Source: Cohnella lupini (GTDB lineage Bacteria; Bacillota; Bacilli; Paenibacillales; Paenibacillaceae). From it: DNA of 64,000 bases. The stretch is taken from contig NZ_QRDY01000008.1 in NCBI RefSeq assembly GCF_003386205.1, positions 124,001-188,000 of the forward strand, in the 5' to 3' direction. This document shows, in pieces, positions 10,626-18,175 of this stretch (its first letter is position 1; the number at the start of each line of letters is the position of its first letter). Below the pieces are notes generated by a model, which saw only the letters and a list, made by a program, of their open reading frames with translations, had not been told where the DNA came from and searched no databases. Position numbers and translations under genes: made by a program.

Positions 10626-11501
10626 ATGGCTCTCGTATCGATGAAAGCGATGTTAGATGAAGCATTAGCCGGACAATACGCAGTCGGTCAGTTCAATCTG
10701 AATAATCTTGAATTCACGCAGGCGATATTGCTCGCCGCGAACGAGGAGAGGTCGCCGGTCATTTTAGGCGTAAGCGAAGCTTATATTCCTTACATGGGCG
10801 GGTTGCCCTTCATTGCGGGAATGGTCGAATCGTTGATCAAGCATTACGGAATTACCGTGCCGGTCGCGCTTCACTTGGATCACGGTTCCACTTATGAGGT
10901 GTGCATTCGCGCGCTTCACGCCGGATTCACGTCTGTCATGATCGACGCGTCCCATCACGAGCTGGAGCGTAACATCGAGATAACGCAGCGAGTGACGGAA
11001 GCGGCCCATGTTCTTGGTGCGACCGTGGAGGCTGAACTCGGAAGGATCACAGGGCGCGAAGACGATCTCGTCGTCGACGAAGCGGAAGCGATGTATGCCG
11101 TTCCGGAGGATTGCGTTCGCCTCGTCAACGAAACGGACATCGACTGTTTGGCGCCTGCGCTTGGATCCGTTCACGGTCCGTACAGAGGACAACCCAAGCT
11201 AGGCTTCGATCGCATGGGGGAAATCAGACGCTTAACCGGTCTTCCTCTCGTGCTGCACGGCGGAAGCGGGCTCCCGGATGAGGAAGTTCGCAAGGCGATT
11301 TCGCTTGGAACTGCTAAAATCAATGTGAATACGGATAATCAAATCGCATGCACGTCCGCGATTCGAACCTATTTGCTGGACAATCCCGAGGCTTACGATC
11401 CCCGCCATTATTTAGTTCCCGCGAGAAATGCTATCCAACGGTCCGTCAGCGCGAAGATGCGTCTATTCGGTAGTACGGGTAAAGCGGGAGGAGTGGTTTA
11501 A
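10626..11501 (+). CDS. iolJ: 6-phospho-5-dehydro-2-deoxy-D-gluconate aldolase IolJ (class II aldolase)
   Basis: A 291-residue zinc-dependent class II fructose-bisphosphate-aldolase family protein. Zinc-ligand and catalytic motifs seen are HLDHGS, ELGRITGREDD, GSVHGPYRG, LHGGSGLPDE and INVNTDNQ. Within the iol operon it should split 2-deoxy-5-keto-gluconate 6-phosphate into dihydroxyacetone phosphate and malonate semialdehyde. ATG 10626 is preferred over GTG 10617 because AAGGAG at 10612-10617 then has an 8-nt spacer and the GTG would overlap it. It ends directly at the iolB start. The specific function rests on operon context; sequence alone fits FbaA/GatY/IolJ. Confidence 0.92.
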   Translation: MALVSMKAMLDEALAGQYAVGQFNLNNLEFTQAILLAANEERSPVILGVSEAYIPYMGGLPFIAGMVESLIKHYGITVPVALHLDHGSTYEVCIRALHAGFTSVMIDASHHELERNIEITQRVTEAAHVLGATVEAELGRITGREDDLVVDEAEAMYAVPEDCVRLVNETDIDCLAPALGSVHGPYRGQPKLGFDRMGEIRRLTGLPLVLHGGSGLPDEEVRKAISLGTAKINVNTDNQIACTSAIRTYLLDNPEAYDPRHYLVPARNAIQRSVSAKMRLFGSTGKAGGVV

Positions 11502-12314
11502 ATGTCGGAGTTGATCGTAAAGCCCCATAATCGGCCTCAAGCGGACTGTTCCATCCTGTCGGTCACGCCGGAATCCGCCGGGTGGACATATGTCGGGTTC
11601 GAAGCGTTGCGTCTGAAAACAGGCGATATAATAAAACGAAATACGGATCAGCGGGAAGTTTGCCTGGTGTTGCTCAGTGGTAGGGCGAGCATCCGTACGC
11701 GTCATTCGGAATGGATCAATATCGGGAAGAGGATGAGCGTGTTCGAGAAAACTCCGCCTTACTCGGTCTATGTTCCGAACGACGACCTCTACGAGATCAA
11801 AGCATTGACCGATGCGGAAATCGCGGTTTGTTCCGCTCCCGGCCAGGGAACGAATGCGGCAAGATTAATCTCTCCGGAACAGGTCGGGGTAGAGACGAGG
11901 GGAAAGGGCAACGTCGAGCGGCAAATCCATAACATTTTGCCCGAAGGGGAGCCCGCGGATTCCTTGCTAGTCGTTGAAGTGTTTACGCCGGAAGGGCATT
12001 GGTCCAGCTACCCTCCGCATAAGCACGACCGCGATGCATTGCCCGACGAATCGTTGCTGGAGGAAACTTACTATTTCCGCGTGCAGCCTGAGCAAGGCTT
12101 TGCTATTCAACGGGTTTATACCGACGACAGGTCACTGGACGAAACGCTGGCCGTGAAGAACGGAGAAGCGGTATTGGTGCCGAAAGGTTATCATCCCGTA
12201 TCCGCCCCTCCTGGTTACGAGGTTTACTACTTAAACGTCATGGCCGGTCCTAAACGGTCGTGGAAGTTTCATAACGATCCGGACCATGCATGGCTAATGA
12301 ACAATCCTAAATAA
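11502..12314 (+). CDS. iolB: 5-deoxy-glucuronate isomerase IolB
   Basis: A 270-residue bicupin of the IolB family, which isomerises 5-deoxy-glucuronate to 2-deoxy-5-keto-gluconate. Metal-binding cupin motifs are visible in WSSYPPHKHD and the following Glu-rich LLEETYYFRV, with GYHPVSAPPGYEVYYLNVMAG in the C-terminal cupin. The ATG immediately follows the iolJ stop, with GGAGGAG about 8 nt upstream inside iolJ, indicating tight coupling. It is the last gene of the cluster; iolE, iolG, the transporter and iolR are not in this window. Confidence 0.95.
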   Translation: MSELIVKPHNRPQADCSILSVTPESAGWTYVGFEALRLKTGDIIKRNTDQREVCLVLLSGRASIRTRHSEWINIGKRMSVFEKTPPYSVYVPNDDLYEIKALTDAEIAVCSAPGQGTNAARLISPEQVGVETRGKGNVERQIHNILPEGEPADSLLVVEVFTPEGHWSSYPPHKHDRDALPDESLLEETYYFRVQPEQGFAIQRVYTDDRSLDETLAVKNGEAVLVPKGYHPVSAPPGYEVYYLNVMAGPKRSWKFHNDPDHAWLMNNPK

Positions 12315-12362
12315 GTTCGTAGACCGGAAAGACCGTGAGGCGAGGAATCACGTTTTCGTAGA

Positions 12363-12394
12363 AAGAAGTCCATGCTTAGCTGCATGGGCTTCTT
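12363..12394 (+). terminator. hairpin terminator after iolB
   Basis: A 13-bp stem, AAGAAGTCCATGC with GCATGGGCTTCTT (one G-T wobble), encloses a 6-nt loop. It lies 49 bp after the iolB stop and is the likely end of the iol transcript. Confidence 0.7.
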
Positions 12395-12753
12395 AATGAT
12401 TCAGTAGTTCATTGAAAGTGAGCTGGGGTGAGAGTCATCCAATTCAAATACGATGGTTTTCAATGTATTTTTGAAGCACGTTCAAAAATTAGGCCGGATA
12501 AAGATGATTTTTATTCCTATTGATCTCCGGTCGTTCATTTCCTTAGATAAACACGATCTATAGTGATGTTCTTAATCCTACTTTGATTGAAATAGTGCTC
12601 CACGGCTCCAATTAACGATGATTGCCATTCTACTTTCTTGCCTGGGGAGCGCTCCAAGAAGGAAAGCGAGCGGCGAATCGATTATACTATTGTAATAAGC
12701 GTGTTCAACCTCTTGGCTACCGAACGAAATAGAAAGGAGCTGCATGAAGCTTA
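12395..12753. other. intergenic stretch without recognisable gene
   Basis: About 360 bp between the iol terminator and the next gene. No convincing frame with a ribosome site was found. An imperfect dyad, TTCAAATAC with GTATTTTTGAA, lies near 12443-12475. A TATACT element near 12684 could be the -10 of the downstream LLM oxidoreductase gene. Confidence 0.4.
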
Positions 12754-13698
12754 ATGAAGGAAAGGACGATCAAGCTTAGCGTGTTGGATCTGGCTCCGTT
12801 ATTCGGCGAGGCGGATTCGACCTTCGCGCTGGGACAAGCGGTCGAACTGGCGCAGACGGCCGAACGTTTAGGATATAGCCGTTATTGGGTTGCGGAGCAC
12901 CACGATATGCCGGGACTCGCCTGCACCTCGACGGAAGTGTTATTGTCGCATATCGGAGCGAAGACGCGAAGCATCCGAATAGGATCGGGAGCGTTGCTGC
13001 TGCCGCACTATAAACCGCTTAAAGTGGTTGAATCCTTTCATATGTTAGCAAGCCTATATCCGGGGCGAGTCGATCTAGGCCTGGGAAGAGCTCCCGGCGG
13101 AGCCGGCGAAGTAAGCTTGGCCCTAAGCGGAAATTTTCTGGAGAACGTCTGGAAAATGCCCGAGCTGCTCAAGGGAGTGACCGAGCTTCTGCAAGGGAAA
13201 TACGTATACGAAGGGCGACCGATAACCGCTCGTCCGGTTCCGCCGGCTGCTCCGGAAGTGTGGCTGCTAGGAACGAATAAGAAAAGCGCTGCTTACGCGG
13301 CCGAGTTCGGAACGGGTTACGCGTTCGGCCAGTTTATGAGCGACGTCCCGGGAGAGGAAACGCTGCAGGCATACCGCGACGCTTTTACTCCATCCCCGCT
13401 AACTGCCGCTCCGCGGGCGATGGTCGCCGTCAACGTCGTTTGCGCCGAGACGGACGAGGAAGCCGAACGGCTGGCCGCCTCGCTAACGGCGGTATTCCAA
13501 CAAGGCGTTGAAACCGGGGAAAGATCCCCGCTGGCGGATCGGAAGTTGCTGGTCGGCTCGCCGGAGAGCATCCGAGGAAAGTTGGAAGGGCTCTCCGTCG
13601 TCTACGGCGCGGACGAGTTCATGATTCTGACGATGATTCCGGATTACCGGAAGAGACTTCGTTCGTATGAACTTCTCGCCCAAGGAATGTTAACATAG
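12754..13698 (+). CDS. LLM class flavin-dependent oxidoreductase (luciferase-like)
   Basis: A 314-residue bacterial-luciferase-like TIM barrel, most like the MsnO8/YwcH subgroup. Seen are LSVLDLAPLF at the start, SRYWVAEHHDMPG, LLLPHYKPLKVVESF and LYPGRVDLGLGRAPGG, which together form the reduced-flavin binding core. It probably uses FMNH2 and O2 or acts as a flavin reductase; substrate unknown. The start context is odd: AAAGGAG (12733-12739) lies 14 nt before this ATG and 4 nt before another ATG (12744) opening a 12-codon frame in a different register. Confidence 0.85.
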   Translation: MKERTIKLSVLDLAPLFGEADSTFALGQAVELAQTAERLGYSRYWVAEHHDMPGLACTSTEVLLSHIGAKTRSIRIGSGALLLPHYKPLKVVESFHMLASLYPGRVDLGLGRAPGGAGEVSLALSGNFLENVWKMPELLKGVTELLQGKYVYEGRPITARPVPPAAPEVWLLGTNKKSAAYAAEFGTGYAFGQFMSDVPGEETLQAYRDAFTPSPLTAAPRAMVAVNVVCAETDEEAERLAASLTAVFQQGVETGERSPLADRKLLVGSPESIRGKLEGLSVVYGADEFMILTMIPDYRKRLRSYELLAQGMLT

Positions 13699-13758
13699 AG
13701 GTTCGGCAAGAGTAACATAGGCTATCGAAATGGACAACAAATCGAGGAGGATAAAAAA

Positions 13759-14739
13759 ATGGATTACGTAAAACTCGGGAATACGGGAACGGACGTGTCG
13801 AGGCTTTGCTTAGGCTGCATGAGCTACGGCGTACCTGAACGGGGGCCGCATCCTTGGTCGTTGGACGAGGAGAAGAGCCGGCCTTTCATTAAGAAGGCAT
13901 TGGAGCTCGGCATCAATTTCTTCGATACGGCGAACGTGTACTCGGACGGCACGAGCGAAGAAATCGTCGGCAGAGCTCTGAAGGACTTCGCCAAGCGGGA
14001 CGAGGTCGTCATCGCGACGAAGGTGCACGGACGCATGCGTCCCGGTCCTAACGGAGCGGGCCTGTCTCGCAAAGCTATCATGCACGAAATAGACGAAAGT
14101 CTCCGTCGGTTGGGCACCGATTACGTGGATCTCTATCAAATCCACCGTTGGGATTCCCGCACCCCTATAGAAGAAACGATGGAAGCCTTGCACGACGTAG
14201 TTAAGGCCGGTAAAGCTTTGCACATAGGAGCTTCGTCGATGTATGCTTGGCAGTTCCTTCATGCGCTTCACGTGGCGGAGAAGAACGGATGGACACGGTT
14301 CGTCACGATGCAGAATTACGTTAACTTGTTATACCGCGAGGAAGAACGGGAGATGCTGCCGCTCTGCCAAGCGGAAAAGATTGGCGTTATTCCGTGGAGC
14401 CCGATGGCCAGAGGACGGTTGACGCGGGACTGGGACGAGTCGAGCGAGCGTTCGCTGACGGACGAATTCGGCAAGTCGCTGTACGCGGCTACCGCCGAAG
14501 CCGACCGTAAAGTGGTGGAGCGCGTGGCGGAAGTCGCGGCGAATCGCGGAATTCCGCGGGCTCAGGTGGCGCTGGCGTGGGTGCTTCAGAAGCAACCCGT
14601 GACCGCGCCAATCATCGGCGCGACTAAACCGCACCATCTCGAGGATGCCGTTGCCGCGTTGTCGGTCAAGCTGACTCCGGAAGAGATCGCCAAGCTAGAG
14701 GAACCTTACGTGCCGCACCCGGTACTCGGGGGGATATAA
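13759..14739 (+). CDS. aldo/keto reductase (YajO-like subgroup)
   Basis: A 326-residue NADP-dependent AKR. The tetrad region is visible as FFDTANVYSDGTSEEIVG (Asp, Tyr), IATKVHG (Lys) and YQIHRWD (His). VIPWSPMARGRLT and PIIGATKPHH form the late-barrel NADP-binding segments. GAGGAGG lies 8 nt before the ATG, 60 bp after the LLM gene and on the same strand, so both may be co-transcribed. It is only distantly like the AKR at 855. The physiological substrate is unknown. An intrinsic terminator follows at 15022. Confidence 0.9.
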   Translation: MDYVKLGNTGTDVSRLCLGCMSYGVPERGPHPWSLDEEKSRPFIKKALELGINFFDTANVYSDGTSEEIVGRALKDFAKRDEVVIATKVHGRMRPGPNGAGLSRKAIMHEIDESLRRLGTDYVDLYQIHRWDSRTPIEETMEALHDVVKAGKALHIGASSMYAWQFLHALHVAEKNGWTRFVTMQNYVNLLYREEEREMLPLCQAEKIGVIPWSPMARGRLTRDWDESSERSLTDEFGKSLYAATAEADRKVVERVAEVAANRGIPRAQVALAWVLQKQPVTAPIIGATKPHHLEDAVAALSVKLTPEEIAKLEEPYVPHPVLGGI

Positions 14740-14826
14740 GGGAAGGGAGAGGGTCGGGGGAACGAATGCCCGATTCTCTCCAGAGTAAAATCGAGCGTAC
14801 TCAGCGTTCCGTAGCTACTTGGAGCC

Positions 14827-14972
14827 GAGATGGTAACGAAATCGGACTATCTCCGCTCTCTCCATTCGATAGTAACGAAATCGGACTATCTCCGCCCTCT
14901 ACAGCCGAATCGAGCTGAGATAGTAACGAAATCGGACTATCTCCGATCTCTACAGTTAAATCGCCGAGACAG
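14827..14972. repeat. cluster of palindromic GATAGT-ACTATC repeats
   Basis: Three near-identical units occur at 14827-14853, 14868-14892 and 14917-14943. Each has the form GAGATAGT, then AACGAAATCGG, then ACTATCTC, i.e. an 8-bp stem with an 11-nt loop, followed by CCG and a CTCT-rich stretch. A degraded fourth half-unit lies near 14963. The minus-strand frame through it (GDSPISL repeats) is explained by the repeat and has no ribosome site. Confidence 0.88.
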
Positions 14973-15021
14973 TATGTCACGCTTTTTCTCCGAATGAAAC
15001 GAATCAATAAAAATAATCCAG

Positions 15022-15052
15022 AATCACTGACCGTAGTTGTCAGTGATTTTTT
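15022..15052 (+). terminator. intrinsic terminator after aldo/keto reductase
   Basis: A perfect 10-bp stem, AATCACTGAC with GTCAGTGATT, has a 7-nt loop and is followed by TTTT. It lies about 280 bp after the aldo/keto reductase stop, beyond the palindromic repeats, and 48 bp before the DinB-like gene. Confidence 0.85.
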
Positions 15053-15099
15053 CGTATGCTTATCTTGCTTGAGCCGATAATGAAAAGGAGGAACGGAAA

Positions 15100-15597
15100 A
15101 TGTTCATAAGGATTGATGATTTTGCGGCGGAATGGACTAGCGAAGCGGAAATGACCGCAAGCGTGCTGGACGTTCTTACGGATGCTTCATTGAAACAAAC
15201 GATTTGCGAAGGCAGACGGACGCTTGGCCAAATCGCATGGCATCTTGTAAAGTCGCCGCATTATATGACAACGTTAGGTCTCGAGTTCGATGCCCCCCAA
15301 GGGGGCGACGAGGCTCCGGCTTCCGCGGCGTTAATAGCGTCGGAGTACAGAAGGATCAGTCAGGCCTTGCTCCATGCCGTTCGAACGCAATGGAACGATG
15401 GTACTTTACTCGAATCGGTTACTATTCAAGGAGAAGAGTGGCCGAACGGCGGATCGCTGCGCTTTACTCTAATGCACCAAGCTCATCACCGCGGACAGAT
15501 GACCGTCCTTATGCGACAGGCAGGGCTTCGACTGCCCGAAGTCTATGGTCCGACCTATGATACATGGATAGATAAAGGAGTAGCGCCCTTGGTCTAA
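15100..15597 (+). CDS. DinB-like four-helix-bundle protein
   Basis: A 165-residue protein of the DinB/YfiT-like superfamily, whose members are thiol transferases or metal-binding stress proteins. Metal-ligand histidines are visible in LGQIAWHLV (near residue 48) and the C-terminal HQAHHRGQMTVLMRQAG signature. AAAAGGAGG lies 9 nt before the ATG. The following WYL-regulator gene on the same strand may control it or be unrelated. The enzymatic role cannot be deduced from sequence. Confidence 0.85.
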   Translation: MFIRIDDFAAEWTSEAEMTASVLDVLTDASLKQTICEGRRTLGQIAWHLVKSPHYMTTLGLEFDAPQGGDEAPASAALIASEYRRISQALLHAVRTQWNDGTLLESVTIQGEEWPNGGSLRFTLMHQAHHRGQMTVLMRQAGLRLPEVYGPTYDTWIDKGVAPLV

Positions 15598-15678
15598 TCC
15601 CTATTACAATGAAGGAAATGGAAAAGGAGAAGCGAGCAACGTCTTTTCCTTATCGAGAATCAAGGAGTGAGGCGCGGG

Positions 15679-16671
15679 ATGTCCAAGGCGGATAACATGC
15701 TGTCGATCCTATGGCTGCTTCGTTCGGGGAAGCGGGTGACCGCTCAGCAGCTTGCGGACGAACTGGAGATTCATGTCCGGACCGTCTATCGTTGCATCGA
15801 TTCGTTGTGCGCGAGCGGGGCTCCGATTATTGCCGATTCCGGACCGAACGGCGGGTATCGGATACTCGGGGAATTCGCCGATTCCCCGTTGCTCTTCGAT
15901 TCCGAGGAGCAGAAGGCGCTCGTGCACGCATCGGTGTTCGCGCGCGAAGCCGGCTATCCGTTCACGGACGCATTGGCTCGGGCTGTCGATAAACTGAAGC
16001 GGTATACGAACGAGGAGCAGCTCGAACGGATCGAAAGACACAGCGGCGGGCTTGCCGTCATCCAGACGCCAACGGACGAGAGGGAGCGCGGTCTGCTTAA
16101 GCTGCTGGAGGAAGCCGTTGCCCAAGGAGAGTCGCTGGACATGGACTATGCCAAAGGACCCGAGCTGACCGCAAGCAATCGAATGCTCGATCCGTATGGC
16201 ATCGTACATTGGAAAGGGATATGGTACGCGGTCGGATTTTGCCGGTTGAGGCAGGAGATTCGGAGCTTCAGGGTTGATCGCATCGTTCATCTCGCGAAGA
16301 CGGACAGCCGCTTTGAACGTCCGGCCGCATTTTCCGCGCGAAACTTCCTTATGCGTTCTCTGCTCCCGGATTCTCTCGATGCCGAGAACCTGATCGCCGT
16401 AAGGATTCAAGGACACGAACACGCTCTGAACGAGCTCTGCCGCCATTGGCTCTTCGGACATGCTCTGACGGAACGCCAGCCGGGCGAAGCCCTATTCAAG
16501 CTTGGACAACCTTCGCTGATGACGTACGTGCCTTACTTCCTTCTTCCGTACGGTCGCTCTCTCGATATCCTCGAACCGCGCTCGCTTATAGAAAGAATGG
16601 CGGAGGTTAGCTTGGAAATGTCGAAGCATTACGCGGCAATGAAAATAAAAAAGGAAGAAACGAAAGGATGA
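15679..16671 (+). CDS. HTH/WYL-domain transcriptional regulator (YafY type)
   Basis: A 330-residue regulator. The N-terminal winged HTH (ILWLLRSGKRVTAQQLADEL, then HVRTVYRCIDSL and GGYRI) is followed from about residue 135 by a WYL ligand-sensing domain (LDPYGIVHWKGIWYAVGFC with RSFRVDRI) and a C-terminal WCX region. Such proteins act as DNA-binding repressors or activators that sense nucleotides or other ligands. ATG 15679 is preferred to GTG 15667, which lies inside AAGGAG. It overlaps the following monooxygenase-fold gene by an ATGA junction. Confidence 0.9.
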   Translation: MSKADNMLSILWLLRSGKRVTAQQLADELEIHVRTVYRCIDSLCASGAPIIADSGPNGGYRILGEFADSPLLFDSEEQKALVHASVFAREAGYPFTDALARAVDKLKRYTNEEQLERIERHSGGLAVIQTPTDERERGLLKLLEEAVAQGESLDMDYAKGPELTASNRMLDPYGIVHWKGIWYAVGFCRLRQEIRSFRVDRIVHLAKTDSRFERPAAFSARNFLMRSLLPDSLDAENLIAVRIQGHEHALNELCRHWLFGHALTERQPGEALFKLGQPSLMTYVPYFLLPYGRSLDILEPRSLIERMAEVSLEMSKHYAAMKIKKEETKG

Positions 16672-16985
16672 CGAATCGAATGAACAAATTCACTATGTTC
16701 GCAAAAATGACGGCCCATCCCGGTAAACGGGATGAGCTCGTACGTCTGTTGCTGGAGTCTTCGCAAAACCTGGAGGATATGGAAGGGTGCGAGCTTTACA
16801 TTATCAACGAATCCGTGGACGATCCGGACGTTATCTGGATAACCGAGCTGTGGCGCGACGCCCAAGCTCATGCCGATTCCCTCAAGAACGAAGGAGTGCT
16901 GGCCGTCATCCAACAAGCTCGGCCGCTTATCGCGGGAGTAGAGCCGATCCGTCTCCGGCCCGTGGGCGGCAAGGGATTGATCTAG
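16668..16985 (+). CDS. antibiotic biosynthesis monooxygenase-fold (ABM/YgiN-like) protein
   Basis: A 105-residue dimeric alpha-beta barrel protein: FTMFAKMTAHPGKRDEL at the start and NESVDDPDVIWITELWRD with the ABM-type Trp-Glu motif in the middle. The family includes small quinol monooxygenases and heme-degrading enzymes, but function here is not determined. ATG 16668 overlaps the WYL regulator stop; ATG 16680 is an alternative because AAAGG touches 16668 but is 12 nt from 16680. Its stop TAG and that of the opposing peptidase gene share the palindrome CTAG at 16982-16985. Confidence 0.82.
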   Translation: MTNRMNKFTMFAKMTAHPGKRDELVRLLLESSQNLEDMEGCELYIINESVDDPDVIWITELWRDAQAHADSLKNEGVLAVIQQARPLIAGVEPIRLRPVGGKGLI

Positions 16986-18070
16986 CCAATAACCGTAAGT
17001 TCCTTTGGGAAGGAAGTTAACACTTCAACCCCATCGGGCGTGACGAGCACGTCGTCTTCGATTCGGACGCCGCCAACCAACGGGACATAGATACCCGGCT
17101 CGACGGTGAAAGTCATTCCGGCAAGCACTATATCATCGTTTCGCCCGTGAATGGACGGGTATTCGTGAATATCCATTCCAAGGCCGTGCCCGAGCCGATG
17201 GTTAAAGTAGGGGCCGTAACCCGCCGCTTCGATCGATTCCCGGGCGGCGCGGTCCAAGCTGCCGAAAGTAACTCCCGCTCGTACGGCTTCGATGGCCGCA
17301 AGATTTCCCGCTAATACCGCGCCGTAAATGATCTTCATCTCGTCCGTGATCTCGCCTACCGCGAACGTTCGGGTAATATCGGAGGCATAGCCGTCCGCGA
17401 ATACGCCAAGATCGAATAAGAGGAGTTCCCCTTCCGCGATCTTCCGACTATCGGGTTTGCCGTGAGGCAACGCCGACTTGGCGCCGGAAAGCACCATCGT
17501 ATCGAAGGAGGGTCCTTGCGCTCCGAGTTTCTTCATCCGGTATTCCAATTCAGCGACTAGCTCGATTTCGGAGACGCCCGGTTTTACTTGATCTACGCCG
17601 GATCGTAGCACTTCTTCCACGATACGAACGGCATTCTTCATCCGCGCTACCTCGTCCGGCGTCTTGATCGCGCGCAACTCGCGTAGGGGGAAGCCGATAT
17701 CGACGTAAGCTTCCGCGCCGATAGCCGCGCTGATCGCCTCGAATCGAAGTACGCTTAAATCGTCTTTTTCCACGCCAAGCTTGCGGATATCCCGAGGCAT
17801 CAGCTTGCTTAATAGCTCGTAGGCATCATCCGTATCGGAATGAGCGTGGATGCTCCCGACTTCGGAAGCAACTTGCGCGGCCTCGTAATCAAGGGCCGGA
17901 ACTAGCATTAAGGCTTCTTCTCCCCTCGGCAGCAGTAGTCCAAGGAATCTTTCGTGCGGATCGGTTGCGAAGCCGGTTAAGTAATAGACATGCTTCGGCG
18001 AAGTGATCAGCATCGCATCTAGTTCGTTATGGTCCAAGTAAGCTTGGAGTTTATTCATTCGGGATTTCAT
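16982..18070 (-). CDS. M24 family Xaa-Pro peptidase
   Basis: A 362-residue metallopeptidase with creatinase-like N-terminal domain and pita-bread catalytic domain. The dinuclear-metal ligands are visible: LLFDLGVFADGYASDITR (two Asp), GHGLGMDIHE (His), FTVEPGIYV (Glu) and GVRIEDDVLV (Glu). Members cleave N-terminal residues before proline, mostly dipeptides, in the cytoplasm. Length fits PepQ/YpdF-type bacillary enzymes. The gene converges on the ABM gene with overlapping stop codons, leaving no room for a terminator between them. Confidence 0.93.
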   Translation of the reverse strand: MKSRMNKLQAYLDHNELDAMLITSPKHVYYLTGFATDPHERFLGLLLPRGEEALMLVPALDYEAAQVASEVGSIHAHSDTDDAYELLSKLMPRDIRKLGVEKDDLSVLRFEAISAAIGAEAYVDIGFPLRELRAIKTPDEVARMKNAVRIVEEVLRSGVDQVKPGVSEIELVAELEYRMKKLGAQGPSFDTMVLSGAKSALPHGKPDSRKIAEGELLLFDLGVFADGYASDITRTFAVGEITDEMKIIYGAVLAGNLAAIEAVRAGVTFGSLDRAARESIEAAGYGPYFNHRLGHGLGMDIHEYPSIHGRNDDIVLAGMTFTVEPGIYVPLVGGVRIEDDVLVTPDGVEVLTSFPKELTVIG

Positions 18071-18125
18071 TTCATCGCCCGCCCTTCCTCTTTATTTTAC
18101 TCCATTCGCGAACCATTACGCACGA

Positions 18126-18159
18126 AAGAACCTCCCGCGTTAGCGAAGCGGAGGTTCTT
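18126..18159. terminator. hairpin terminator between glycosyltransferase and peptidase genes
   Basis: AAGAACCTCC-CGC pairs with GCG-GAGGTTCTT with one bulged C, giving a 12-bp stem; on the minus strand it lies directly after the glycosyltransferase stop. It precedes the M24 peptidase gene on the same strand. Confidence 0.65.
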
Positions 18160-18175
18160 CTTGCCGTTTAACCGC

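Noticed and set aside
12744-12779. 12-codon frame before the LLM oxidoreductase as a regulatory leader peptide
   Set aside because: It sits 4 nt from the ribosome site and overlaps the main start in another register, but no attenuator structure or motif supports a role.
14801-15007. Minus-strand frame with GDSPISL repeats
   Set aside because: Explained by the palindromic repeat cluster; no ribosome site and it runs into a terminator.
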